The translations under genes and the position numbers were made by a program. A DNA stretch of 64,000 nucleotides, taken from NCBI GenBank assembly GCA_027405735.1, contig JAPEHQ010000008.1, positions 1,364,001 through 1,428,000 on the forward strand, in the 5' to 3' direction. The notes under the pieces were generated by a model. It searched no databases. It saw nothing but the letters and a program-made list of their open reading frames with translations, and had not been told where the DNA came from. The stretch's first letter is position 1; every line of letters starts with the position of its first letter. Positions 23,479-35,300 of the stretch are shown here, one piece after another. This DNA is from Mucor racemosus (taxonomy: Eukaryota > Mucoromycota > Mucoromycetes > Mucorales > Mucoraceae).

Positions 23479-24109
23479 AGCAAGAAAAAAAAATACATTA
23501 TGTAAATACAGAAATGACATTCATTCATTATATATAAACATATATAAATATCTCAATAAAATAACTATAAATCATCAAATAATAATCAGTTATATGGTAG
23601 TTGGAATGTCTATATATTTGCTTTTGGTGCATAAAGAAACTATACGAATCTGTAGATACAAAATAGCGCTACGTATATATACAAGAATTTAGTATTAGAT
23701 AAAGCGTGTATATACATACTATATAGTAACAAAATTTTTATAATCTATAAAAGTTATGGTCATCAATGTTGAAAATACCAGATCTCGTCCGATCTCCACA
23801 GGAAAACAATATCTGCTAATACAGTATATATAATAAAAATTGATTCTTAGATTTTTTCTATCTAGAAGCTAAACAATCACACTGTATGATATTTGTGTAA
23901 TTATTTTTCTTACTAATTAATCAATAAAAAAAATTACAGTTTATTTTGCTGATTCTGTCCTTCACAACCTATTTTGCCTTGCTGCAGTACACGAAGGAAC
24001 TACGCTCGATAAGTTAAAATGAATTTTAATATTAAATTTGGATTTTCAAAAAAAAATGTTCATAGTTCCAATCTTCAACGTCGGAGCGTGCCTTCTTTCT
24101 ATAACTAAT
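23479..24109. other. SEY1 3' flank, AT-rich
   Basis: AT-rich with several TATATA runs. The phrase GTCGGAGCGTGCC near 24079 resembles GGGGGCACGCTCCGA near 651 in reverse, so the outer edge of family X may reach here. No gene. Confidence 0.4.
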
Positions 24110-25330
24110 CTTATAATAAACATTTTTTAGAATATACCTCAGAGATCACAAAATAGATATGAATTAGTCGAATTATGCTAGCTATTCCTGAATTCATTTT
24201 ATATCTCATGAAAGGCTCAAAAACGCGTAAAATCCACTGCTTTTTCCTTAAAAACTGCGTTTCGCTTTTCATCGCTTCTATACTTTTTTTTTCACTAAAT
24301 AACACCAAGATAAAATTATATGCAAATGTACCTCAGATGTTCAGCTTTAATCCAAAAATGAGTATCCAGAAATATCCTATTTTTTGCAGTTGGTATTAAT
24401 TTTTCAATGCTAATGTTTCAGATTTTTTACGCGTATTTCACTGCTAAAGGATTAGAAACTTTGAGGCTTTATATCTCTGGAAATAATTAAGCTATACTAA
24501 CACTTTTTAATAATAAAATTTACTTGTTTTGAAGTGCTCTATAACATATTTGAATGTAAAAAAATTCTGAGCACTTTTATTTTTTTTCATTTTTTTTTTT
24601 GGCATTTTTGTAGTAGATTTCAAAATATTTGTTAAATTGAGTAGCAGTTTTTTTTTACTCATGTCATCAAGCTCGTTGAGCTCTCTTCGATCCAATTTAG
24701 TTTTTTTTTAAAATATTGATTTTTCGTGGAGATATCCTCAAAAATGTGTATCAAAATATACCTTCATTTCTAGCTTCCGTTTTTCCCTTATATACCCTCA
24801 TCCCAAATTCTGAATCTGAAAAAAATTGGATAAAAATCTTTTTTTCTCTACGAAAAATGCAGCTAGAAGGTTCAATAATAGCTAGATCAATAGATAATTG
24901 TTTTTCGCATCATTGCATTTTAATATATGTTAAATATGCTTATAAAAAGTGATGTGTATCTTCAAAAAACCTCCAAAATTTCAATTGCATTTTGTGCACA
25001 ATTTAATGTAAAATGTTTATCTGAATTTTATTTAGATGCATGCAGAATCCAAAACTGTACAAAAACTATTTATTACACTAGGTCGACTTACTTTGCAGTT
25101 TATGAGTATTTAAACGATTTTGTTTTTTTCATCATTTTTCGTCCATTTTTTAAAATAAATTTTGGAATCCCGTTATGATAAGCTGTAAGCTGCGATAAAA
25201 ACTATTATTTTGGTTATCTCGATGAAAAATCAATATTTTTTGCTAAAACAAAAAGTGCAGAGTAGCCATCAATTAGATCTATCTTTTGAATACAGAAATT
25301 AAGCCCGGGATGATGATGAGTTTTAAGTTT
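24110..25330 (-). repeat. dispersed repeat family X, copy B (reverse)
   Basis: Reverse-complement counterpart of the 28.5-30.1 kb copy. The shared blocks appear in reversed order: CCTGAGATG with TTTGCATATAA near 24320, CAAAATATTTGTTAAATTGA near 24622, GATATCCTCAAAAATGTG near 24730, and CTAGGTCGACTTACTTTGCA near 25078. The 62-codon frame at 24695-24507 (starting MDRRELNE) is intact and almost identical to the one at 29611-29799. Confidence 0.85.
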
Positions 25331-25932
25331 ACAAAATAATAAACTAATATGTGCAACTGCAGAAAACAAAGAAAAAAAAAACCTCCACCCTTGTGAATAT
25401 TGAACCAATTAATCTCCAATTATACATGATGGTAGATTTAAATATATTCTGCATAAAAATTTATATTTCTACTTTCACAGATCACTGTAAATTGTTGAGG
25501 AAACCATTAGCAAAACATGATGATGTTTCTGTCCAACAAAACCGCTTTTTATTAATGAATCGCATGGTGAGGATCAATACCAAGTACCGACTATTGCTTT
25601 TTCATTCTATCACCTCCTTTTTTATCATATTGCAATTTATGAAAATTGTAGTAAACAAATTGATCTTAGTCAACATCTAAGATCTAGTAACTTTAAATTA
25701 TAAAAACAACATTAAAATGTCAAATCGTACCACTGGTACTTCCAAACTAGAAACTAAACTACGAAGATCTTGCTTCAAGATCTTATTACTGTATTATTAA
25801 TAGAATTAGAAAATAGTATATATATCGCAAAGGCTATGGTAATCCAGAAACTTTTGCTTTATTATTACTTTATATCTTGAATAAATATAGAAGAGTTATA
25901 ATTGTATTTCCCATCGCTTTTTTGTTAAATTA
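25331..25932. other. spacer with a repeat segment (25716-25830)
   Basis: AATGTCAAATCGTACCACTG and about 90 bp beyond it match the leader of the pogo element at 1178-1275 in the same orientation. No TIR or transposase was found nearby, so this is a solitary relic or an independent short repeat. The frame 25351-25680 has no recognised motif. Confidence 0.45.
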
Positions 25933-26426
25933 CAGTCGTGATTCGATTTAGTGGACTCATAAATAACGGATTTTCGATTTAATGGACAATTTGAAATCTC
26001 CCGTTTTTTTTTTTAATAATTTTACTGCCTAAATCCACTGAATCGATTCAGTGGATAGTGGACAATTTCGTTTCTACCAGTCCACTATATTAGTAAAATA
26101 TAAATACTATTGGATAAAACTGTATTTAGCCGGCAATAGTTTGATCTGGTAGCCATGAAATTAGAAGAAATATGGAGAGTAACTAAATTACGTGCCTAAT
26201 TTACCTCAGTCTTTTATTAAATTTGTTATCCACTGTTCAATTCAGTTGCTCGAATATGAAAAGTTTTTATTAAAAATACTGTTTAATACTATAAACTAAT
26301 AACGCCTTTTTATTCTCATTTTTTGATCCAGCATTACGGAAAATGATTTATTCGATTTAGTGGAAAATTCGATTTAGTGGACACTTTTCTCTCTCCCAAC
26401 GATTCCACTAAATCGAATCACGACTG
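25933..26426. mobile_element. MITE, 494 bp, pogo-type termini
   Basis: The perfect 23-bp TIR begins CAGTCGTGATTCGATTTAGT at 25933, and its exact reverse complement ends at 26426. TA flanks both sides (25931-25932 and 26427-26428). The motif TTCGATTTAGTGGA/C is repeated subterminally (about 25971-25990 and 26348-26380). There is no coding frame. CAGT ends plus a TA duplication suggest mobilisation by a pogo-like transposase. The TIR differs from that of the 1056-3038 element, so it belongs to another subfamily. Confidence 0.9.
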
Positions 26427-26542
26427 TACTTTTTTGTAGCAAAAATAGAAATATAAATCAAGAAGAGCTCCTGTTTATCAATTACCATGATGAGTATTCG
26501 TTTTTACAAAATTCATCAAATGGGGAGCAAATACTGTATATA

Positions 26543-27071
26543 TGTTGTATTCCACCTACTAGTATCATACATTATCACCTTCTACAGTATCAATACATCT
26601 TACAATCTATTGACTACGACATGTATTGAAGTGCAAGTCTTGATATCGGATATAAGAAACTCCTAGCGTACCAAGTTTAATCCAGTAATTACCAAGAACG
26701 CTTGGACCTCAATTATGACACCACATTATTTCATCCCAGCAGTTAACCAATCAAGTAGTTATCAAATCAACATCCAAGCATATTTAGCGCAGCATTGAAA
26801 CAACACAACTCACAAGCTCTGCAAGAACGGTTAAATTATGATTGATCCATTTCAATCCATAGATTACTATCAAACAGATCCAATAGTTCAATAGTGCCTT
26901 AAATTACATCTCAGGATCTCAATGTCTAATCAATATAAAAGGCCATACTTTTACATCTAAATAAACGATATCTTGTTTTTATTATACAGTTGAAGAACTG
27001 ATTAATTACTCATTCTTTTATAATTGTATTCTTTTTTAAGTAATATTTATCAATCCTGAAAATATACGACA
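26543..27071 (+). mobile_element. solo LTR (family S), copy 1, TSD ATATA
   Basis: Begins TGTTGTATTCCACC and ends ATATACGACA (TG...CA). It is flanked by ATATA at 26538-26542 and 27072-27076. It matches 27715-28259 over its whole length with scattered differences. A TATAAAAGGCC box lies near 26935 (about 395 bp into the LTR), consistent with a U3 promoter. There is no internal domain, so it is a recombination remnant of a full element. Confidence 0.88.
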
Positions 27072-27076
27072 ATATA

Positions 27077-27709
27077 AACCCCTTTATAATAATCTGTGAT
27101 TGTGGAACAGACAGAGCTATTCACGGAAAAAAGTATAAAAAAACAATAGGAATTCGACTAGATAACATTAGGGTTTTATTATCAAGTTAAATTCTACTTG
27201 AGGACTTTTGTAATAAATAAATGTCCTCTTTATATAGTTTTCATCAGAGAGATTAGGTAAGCATTCCTAGGTCCATACATAGCCAATAACACCCCTTGTC
27301 AGATATAAATCTTGATAGTAACTAATCGGTGTATTCATAGAATTCATGGGTCCTTGATCATAATGGTGTGATTAAATCCACAGTATGTTGATTGGTCTTT
27401 AACTGTAAGTTGCTAGGATAGAAGCTTGGTAGAAAATTTATATTAGTATGAATCAGCATATATCATTTAGTAGTGAAATGTCTATTCATGTCAGCTGTAC
27501 TTTAATTGAGAATCAGATGAAATGGAGATCAATATAGTGGATAAATGTGTACATATTCCACAGTGATAATGGCACTTGGATAAATATTACTGCTCAAAAT
27601 AATATGCTAATGATATGATTTTTAGTGTTATTGGTAGAGATAGGTGAATATTGGTTGAAGGAAGGTTGGTGTTCTTTGTAAATTAGATATTTTTTATTAA
27701 GGAAAATAA
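27077..27709. other. spacer between the two solo LTRs
   Basis: This is 633 bp without a frame. Because each LTR carries its own target duplication (ATATA versus ATAAG), this is host sequence and not an internal retrotransposon domain. It has an even base composition and may be an older unidentified repeat. Confidence 0.5.
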
Positions 27710-27714
27710 ATAAG

Positions 27715-28259
27715 TGTTGTATTCCACCTACTAGTATCATACGTTATCACCTTCTACAGTATCACTACATCTTACAATCTATTGACTACGACATGTATTG
27801 AAGTGCAAGTCTTGTTGATATCGGATATAAGAAACTCCTAGCGTACCAAGTTTAATTCAGTAATTACCAAGAACGCTTGGACCTCAATTATGACACCATA
27901 CTATTTTATCCCATCGGTTAATCAATCAAGTAGCTATCAAATCAACATCCAAGCACATTTAGCGCAGCATTGAAACAAGACAACTCACAAGCTCTGCAAG
28001 AACGGTTAAACTATGATTGATCCATTTCAATCCATAGATTACTATCAAACAGATCTAATGGTTCAATAGTGCCTTAAATTACATCTCAGGATCTCAATGT
28101 TAAATCAATGTAAAAGGCTATACTTCTATATCTAAATAAACGGTATCTTGTTTTTATTATGCAACAGTTAAAGAACTGATTCATTATTCATTACTCATTC
28201 TTTTATTATAATTGTATTCTTTTTCAAGTATTATTTATCAATCCTGAAAATATGCGACA
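27715..28259 (+). mobile_element. solo LTR (family S), copy 2, TSD ATAAG
   Basis: The same TGTTGTATTCC...GCGACA sequence as copy 1 in the same orientation, 545 bp. It is flanked by ATAAG at 27710-27714 and 28260-28264. Small indels against copy 1 include an extra TTG near 27814 and an extra stretch around CATTACTCATTC near 28190. It is an independent insertion of the same retrotransposon family. Confidence 0.88.
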
Positions 28260-28539
28260 ATAAGGGTGTAAAGAGGGAAAAAGGTAGATAATTCTACAAG
28301 GAATTATGGAAAGATTTTCTTGTAGTATTTATAGGAATATTTGAGATGAGCATTACTACTGCTGTGAATTATTATAGCAATAATTTGATCCATTACACCC
28401 TTTACATTTTGTTCTTTTATTTTCATCTTATAAATTATCGCGCGCGAACAATCTTTATTCCAAAATTTTACTATCTTTTGAACTCAGTATATATGAACTG
28501 GAGCAAAAGCCTATGCTCGAGGTCAAATTTCGTAAAGGT

Positions 28540-30110
28540 ATCGGCAAGATATGTACTGAGTCAAACATTTCAGTTTCATTCTTATATTGAGTCAATTCTT
28601 GTCAAATTTTAAGACCAATGTACCTTTTATTTATAACTATTGATATCTGACTGAAAATAAAAGGTTAGCACCAGAATTTAAGTGAACTGCCATAACATTA
28701 TTGGCAGTGAAATGTCAAAACGGTCTTAAGAAATAATCTTGCCAAAATATTACACTTTTTATTAACAATACATCCAGAGGATGTATTTATATACTTTTCA
28801 TTATAACTATTACACAGAATTACTATCTAAGAACATTACACCAATTTACTAAGACGCATGTGAATCAACGTGTACACCTGTTGATTTACTATAATACCGA
28901 ATATTGACTGCGACCTTGAATGTGCGACCTAGGATATGATATTGACATAACAGGCAGAAAATTGGCCTAAAATCGATTGTAAAAATTAAGCATCAAAATT
29001 TAGGTAGACATTTTTGATATTCACAAGATAGATCTAACTGAAGGCTACCTTGCATTTTTTGTTTCAGCAAAAAATATAGATTTTTCGTCGAGATAACCAA
29101 ATAATTGTTCTCATTACACCTTACAGCCTTTCGAAACTGAGTCCCAAAATCGATTTTCCAAAATGGTCGAAAAATGACCCAAAAAACAAAACCGTTTAAT
29201 AGCCCATGAACTGCAAAGTAAGTCGACCTAGCGTATTAAATAGTTTTTGTACAGTTTTAAATTCTGCATCCATCTAATTAAAATTTAAATAAATGTTTTA
29301 CATTAAATTTTGCGTAAAATGCAATCGAAATTTTGGATGTTTTTTGAAGATACACATCAATTTTTATGAGCATATTTAAAATATAACTAATTATAATAAT
29401 GCGCCAAACAATTATCTATTGATTGAGCTATTGCAAAAAATTTTAGATACATTTTTCGTAGAGAAAACCAGATTTTTGTCCATTTTTTTTTTTGGATTCA
29501 GAATTTGGGATGAGGATAGGGAAAAATGGAAGCTAGAAATGAAGGTATATTTTGATACACATTTTTGAGGATATCTCCACGAAAAATCAATATTTTAAAA
29601 AAAAACTAAATTGGATCCGAGAGAACTCAACGGGCTCAATGACATGAGTAAAAAAAAACTGCTACTCAATTTAACAAATATTTTGAAATCTACTACAAAA
29701 ATGCCAAAAAAAAAAATGAAAAAAAATAAAAGTGCTCAGAATTTTTTTGCATTCAAATATGTTATAGAGCACTTCAAAACAAGTAAATTTCATTATTAAA
29801 AAGTGTTAGTATAGCTTAATTATTTCCAGAGATATAAAGCCTCAAAGTTTTCAATTTTTAGCAGTGGAATACGCGTAAAAATCTGAAACATTAGCACTGA
29901 AAAATTAATATCAACTGCAAAAAATAGGATATTTCTGGATACTCATTTTTGGATTAAAGCTGAACATCTCAGGTACATTTGCATATAATTTTTTCTTAGT
30001 GTTATTTAATGAAAAAAAAAATTAAGCAAGGATGAAAAGTTAGACCCAGCTTTAAGGAAAAAGTAGTGAAAAAAAGTTAAGCAATGATTAAAAATCGGCT
30101 GTCTATTACC
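28540..30110 (+). repeat. dispersed repeat family X, copy C (interrupted by a solo LTR)
   Basis: Co-linear with the 56.0-58.0 kb copy. Shared landmarks are ATTGAGTC near 28588, TTTTTGTTTCAGCAAAAAAT near 29054, CCTAGCGTATTAAATAG near 29228, GGATATCTCCACGAAAAATC near 29569, the 62-codon frame at 29611-29799, and CATCTCAGGTACATTTGCAT near 29965. The LTR at 28708-28950 split it, and the repeat resumes directly after the target duplication. No terminal repeats were identified, so its class is unknown. Confidence 0.85.
28708..28950 (-). mobile_element. solo LTR of the chromovirus family, TSD GGCAG
   Basis: The reverse complement of the LTR at 49483-49702 is recognisable throughout: TGAAATGTCAAAA at the start, AATAATCTTGCCAAAATATT, AACAATACATCC-GAGGATGT, and TATTGACATAACA at the end. 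It is diverged and slightly longer (243 versus 220 bp). GGCAG flanks both sides (28703-28707 and 28951-28955). It is an older insertion than the intact element. Confidence 0.9.
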
Positions 30111-30400
30111 TCAAAAGAAAGCATACAGTAGGTACATATCTTTTTTTTATGTATCGCCATAAAAAAAACTCACGTTCCGTTCTTTAGCTTGAGGTAATTA
30201 GAAAATATTTTGACGTTTTACATTTCATGTTGATTAATAAATAAAAAATCAGATTTTATAAAGGTAATAAAATGAGATTTATTGTTATATAACAGGAACA
30301 AAATAGAAAATATAAAATAGTATAAAAAATGATAATGTTTGTTGGGAGGGGGGGAGTTAATCTATGTGCAAACGGTGTTGTAACTGCCAAATTTCACAAT

Positions 30401-31920
30401 TTAGTTGGAAACAGGCTTGTGAATCATGGCCTCTCTGCCGGGACCGACACCAATCCATTCAACTGGGACACCAGTCTCCTTCTCAATAAAAGCAATATAT
30501 TTCTTTGCGTTTTCAGGAAGGTTCTCGTACTCTGTGCATTTTGAGATATCGGTTTGCCAACCAGGAAGTTCAACGTATTCAACTTCAACCTTTGCAAGAA
30601 GATCAAGATCAGCAGGGAAAGAAGGCAACTTCTTACCATCTAAATGGTATGCAACAGCGACCTTGATAGTAGGCAATTGATCAAGAATATCAAGCTTGGT
30701 CAAGTTGAAACTAGTATAACCATTGATCATGTTGGAGTAGTTGACAACAACAAGATCTAACCAACCACAACGACGCTTACGACCAGTTGTGACACCAAAT
30801 TCGAAACCAACAGTTTGAAGATGTTCACCAATTTCGTTTAATTGTTCAGAGGGGAATGGACCACCACCGACACGAGTACAGTAGGCCTTGACAACACCAA
30901 TAACGTTAGAAACCTTGTTGGTGGGAACACCGAGACCAGTACAAACACCACCAATAGATGTAGCTGAAGATGTGACATAAGGGTAGGTACCGAAATCAAT
31001 ATCGAGCATCAAGGCATTGGCACCTTCAACAAGGATACGCTTACCAGCCTTGATTTGTTCATGAAGATAGGGAATAGTATCAATAACATAAGGTCTAACA
31101 CGTTCAGCGAGTTCCTTATAACGCTCGAGTTCAGCCTCAACATCATATTCAAAGTTACCGTAACGTTTACGCTTGTTTGCAACCATGGTTCTGAAACGGG
31201 CAGAGAATTCCTCGAATTCATAGAGATGGTGAACACGAATACCAGAACGAGAAGCCTTTGCAGAGTAGGTGGGACCAATACCCTTACCGGTAGTACCGAT
31301 ACTGCCGCGGCCTAACTCAACTTCCTTGAGACCATCAACCTTTTGATGGAGATCGAAAACAAGGTGAGCACGGTCGGAGAGGAGGAGACGACCTTCACAA
31401 TTGAGACCTAAAAATTTTTGGGGAAAAAAAGTTAATAAATTACATTTGCACGGGGTCCCCCCTTCTTTTCTTTTTTTTTTAAATCTTTTACAACTTTTCA
31501 AGATAAAAACTTACCCTTTGCTTCAAGTTTGGCCTTTTCTTCAAAGAAAGAAGGCAAATGGACAACAACGCCATTACCGATCAAAGCAGTACAGTTGGGA
31601 TTGATCAAACCTAAAATTAGATAAAAATGTCAATACATTTCGCAACAAAATCAAGGACAAGGAATATTTACCAGAAGGCAACATGTGGAAATCATACTTG
31701 ACATCATTGACAACAATAGTGTGGCCAGCATTATTACCACCCTATAAATAGTAATAAACGTTAGATATATGGAGAATTAATCGACATAAAATTGACTTAC
31801 AGCACAGCGAGCACAGACATCAGCTTCGGCACAAAGGATATCGGAAAGTTTACCCTTACCCTCATCACCCCATTGAGAACCAAGGACAACAGAAAGACGA
31901 CCTTTTTGCAATATAGACAT
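30401..31920 (-). CDS. ADE12: adenylosuccinate synthetase
   Basis: Minus-strand exons 31920-31801, 31741-31672, 31610-31515 and 31407-30401 give 430 residues (yeast Ade12 433). It condenses IMP with aspartate using GTP, the first committed step to AMP, in the cytosol. Diagnostic motifs are [12 protein letters not shown] (P-loop, about 16-27), [67 protein letters not shown], and LPGWQTDI with the final [14 protein letters not shown]. The start ATG directly precedes the conserved [12 protein letters not shown] strand. The long open frame upstream of 31407 is intronic and not coding. Confidence 0.97.
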
Positions 31921-32318
31921 TATGTTTTAAGTACAGGAAAACCAACACGAACAAATGCTCGACACTTTTCCAGCCTTTAAATAGCCCTAAAATTGAGACT
32001 TGCAATCTGACAGAGAAAATATAGATATTAGATGGTGGGACCCCCAAATTGATCTGTCCGAGGATGACTCTTACATGACTTTGTTATTGCTAAACAAATT
32101 TTTTTGTATGATAATTTGCATTATTATTGGTTGTATGCTACCCGCAAGTTTCCATTAACAATCTTGATTTCCCTGACTTATGGACTAAATGTATTACCGA
32201 CGAACAAGAGGTTTTTTTGTTGAGAAAAATATGTTTATTGTATATAAAAATATGAGAAAAAAAAAGGAAGAATTTGTTTATATATATAAAATGTTTAAAT
32301 GCTTTTAGGTTCAATAAT
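31921..32318. promoter_or_regulatory. ADE12 promoter / BMS1 3' flank
   Basis: 398 bp between two minus-strand genes. It holds the ADE12 promoter and the BMS1 terminator region with an A-rich stretch near 32255. No TGACTC-type purine or Gcn4 site is evident. Confidence 0.4.
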
Positions 32319-35300
32319 TTATCGAGTAGATTTAGCAGCTCTAGTGGTTTTCTCCTGTTCTTTACGGAAATAATCCTTACGACGTTCCTTAGTTTTAACT
32401 TCAGTAGTTTCAGCAATCTTTGCTCTCTTCTTTTCGAGAATATCACGACGTTCTGTATTCTTGATTTTACGTTTACGATCTTTTTCGTTACGAAGTGTGT
32501 TTAATTGTTGCATTAATGTAACAATCTTCTTTTCCTCGGGCTCGAGAACAACAGCTCTCTTGCTCAAATAAGATTGCTTTTTGCTCTTGGTTGCTTGCTT
32601 GGGTTTATTTGCAAATGGTAAATCAGCTTGAAGAGATTTAGGAACCTTCAATGCGTTGAATCGGCGCTCTTTTCTTTCAATAGGCTATATAGTGGAAAAA
32701 GAATCAAGAGAATAATCCATGTTAATGAGACATCTTTAGAATAAATCAGCAGTTTTTACCTTATAGACTGAATCCACCTTTTGAGGGGCGTGTAAGCTCA
32801 ATTCCTTTCTAACTTGACCAGTTGTACGCATACCTTGCCATTTTTGCTTGGATGATAATAATAAGGATGTAACAGGATTATAGAACTTACGAGGCTTAAT
32901 TGGATACCAAGCTCTCAAGAATACAATATCTATAAATCAATGAAATCAGTTTTAAATGTATATGTAATATAAACTATTCATCGTACCACTCATCAACACC
33001 TTATCTTCAAAAGTAGCACGGAAATGTCCTTCAGGTTTAGGTAATGCTTTCTTAACTTGACCACGAATACCAGAAACTGTACGAATATTTGCACCTTCAA
33101 ATTTAGCAACTTCTAGTGAAGATGTAAACATGTCCTTAACAAATGCTGTATTTCTATAAACTTTGGTAGGATGACCTGTCAATTTTAACTTTTTGACAAT
33201 TTCAGCAGATTGACTAATATCCACAACAACACCTGTTGCACTGATACGGAAAGATGCCTATATAATCTTATTAATAATGTATCCGAATATATAAAACTAA
33301 ATCACTTACAGCTTTACTATCAGCAACATTTTGTACGGCACAGAAACCAGTATTGGGAGTATGTACAGGACCATAGAATGTTGCAAGACAATGCATATGT
33401 TCAGGCGTATATTTCAACATACGGTTACGTGTACCGTCATTAAGGGAATAGATGGGAATACTCTGGAAACGTCTCCAACCCATTGAGAAAATAAGAGGAT
33501 CATTAGTTTTAAGAATCTTTGGATGCCAACGATGGCGTTTGATTCTAACTTGAACCCAACCAAATTGATCTTCAGTTGTCAAAAGACCACCAACAAGTAC
33601 AGGATAAGTGGGATCAAAGTTTTCAACGAATTCACATGGCATTTCCTTGATTAAAAGACGAACATAACTACCAGGACGATAACCTTCAACCATAGCTCTA
33701 GTATGAGGATCATCATTCTCAAATTCAAGACGATTAGTTTCTAATTGTTGCTCAATCTCGGCCTTTTTCTTTTCATAAAAGTCCATCTTGGGTCCATCCT
33801 CTTCATCACCAAACTCTTCAGTATATTTCTTGCGAAGTTCTTCTTTACGTTTAGCAATCTTTTCACGTTCAACCAACATAGGATCACGAATCATGGCTTC
33901 CTTGTCTCTCTTCTTACTCTTGCCACCATCTTCATTATCTGAACCTTCGTCGTTTTCATCGGCTTCGAGATCTTCAAAATCGCCTGCTTCTTCATCTTCT
34001 TCCGGAGCAAATGCACTTTCACCATTACCAGCATTGATATCACCAGTAATGAAACGATTTCTAATAGAATCTAATGTATCCTCATCATCCCATTCTGCTA
34101 ATTCTTCAAAATCGATAGGGTCACGACTACTATCAATGATTTCAACGGTGTTTGTGTTTTCTCTGTTCAATTTAAAGAATTCTTCTTCTTCGGCATCTTC
34201 TGCTTCATTCTCACCTTGATTGGCATCATCGCCATAGTTTCCATTGAGAATATCCTCAGGTGTAAGATCAAGATTGTTGTAAATCAATGACATCAAATTG
34301 GTGCGTCTATGGTTGGAAAACATGTCGCTAGCCTTTTGTTGAAGATTAGCCTTCCAACGAAGCTCACCAGCAAGGCCATCGTCTTCCTCGTCATCAGAAG
34401 TTCTCTTTCTACGACCATCTACCATAACCATCTCTTCTTCTTCATCATCATCACCGCCCAAATCACTATCACTGTCAGCAAACTCAAAATCAGGCTCTTC
34501 TTCACCCTCTTCTTTATCTTCCTTCTCACCCTTTTTGGGGATGTTTCTAGTATCAAATTTACTCAATGCTTTACCACGACGAGGTGCATCTTCATCATCA
34601 TCATCGTCCTCTCCTTCATCCATAAGAGCATCATCGTCTTCATCATCATCGTCATCTTCCATATCTTCATCTTCATCTTCTTCATTGCCAAAAACGGCAC
34701 GTCTACGGGTTCTACCACTGGCATCTTCTTCCAAAGATTCCTTGACATCAGCAGCTCTAACAGGAGCTGAACCAGAAAAGATACGCAGTTCAGAATCTTC
34801 CAATTGAGAAGCCAAAGTATCTTGAGCATCTTGAAGATTCATGACTAATTTCTCTCCAGTACCATGAGGAATCATTTCTTCATCTTCTTGCTCTTGTTCC
34901 TCAACATCTTGTTCTTCTGAACCATCGTGTTGTTGAATTTCGGCAGGAGCATAAGCGGATTTCTTTGTGAAATGTCCAGGTACATTAATGTAAACAGCAT
35001 CTTTATCGTACATAACACCACCAACATCAGACATGGGAGCATAAATCAATTTGTTCTTTTCATCTAAACGCTTACGTTCCTTATCAGGTAAAGGACAAGG
35101 ATCAGGCAATACAGATACATCAGCTAAATAGTGATCACCAGCACCGGGGATATGAACACGCATGTTGGGCTTAAGGTTAGTACCACGCAAATAACCATAC
35201 AAAGTAACAGTACGATCACAATTGGGTTTACGGTGCAATAATTCAGGATCAGTTAAATCTTCAATACGATCAGCAACAACGTAAGGATGTGTATTACGCC

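Noticed and set aside
26543..28259. A short LTR retrotransposon or TRIM with a 640-bp interior
   Set aside because: Each LTR has a different perfect 5-bp duplication, so they are separate solo LTRs.
31408..31501. N-terminal extension of adenylosuccinate synthetase
   Set aside because: It lies within an intron; upstream exons at 31515-31920 supply the conserved GDEGKGK start.
34309..34829. Ser-rich and Met-rich frames opposite BMS1
   Set aside because: They are the antisense and shifted readings of the Asp/Glu-coding acidic region.
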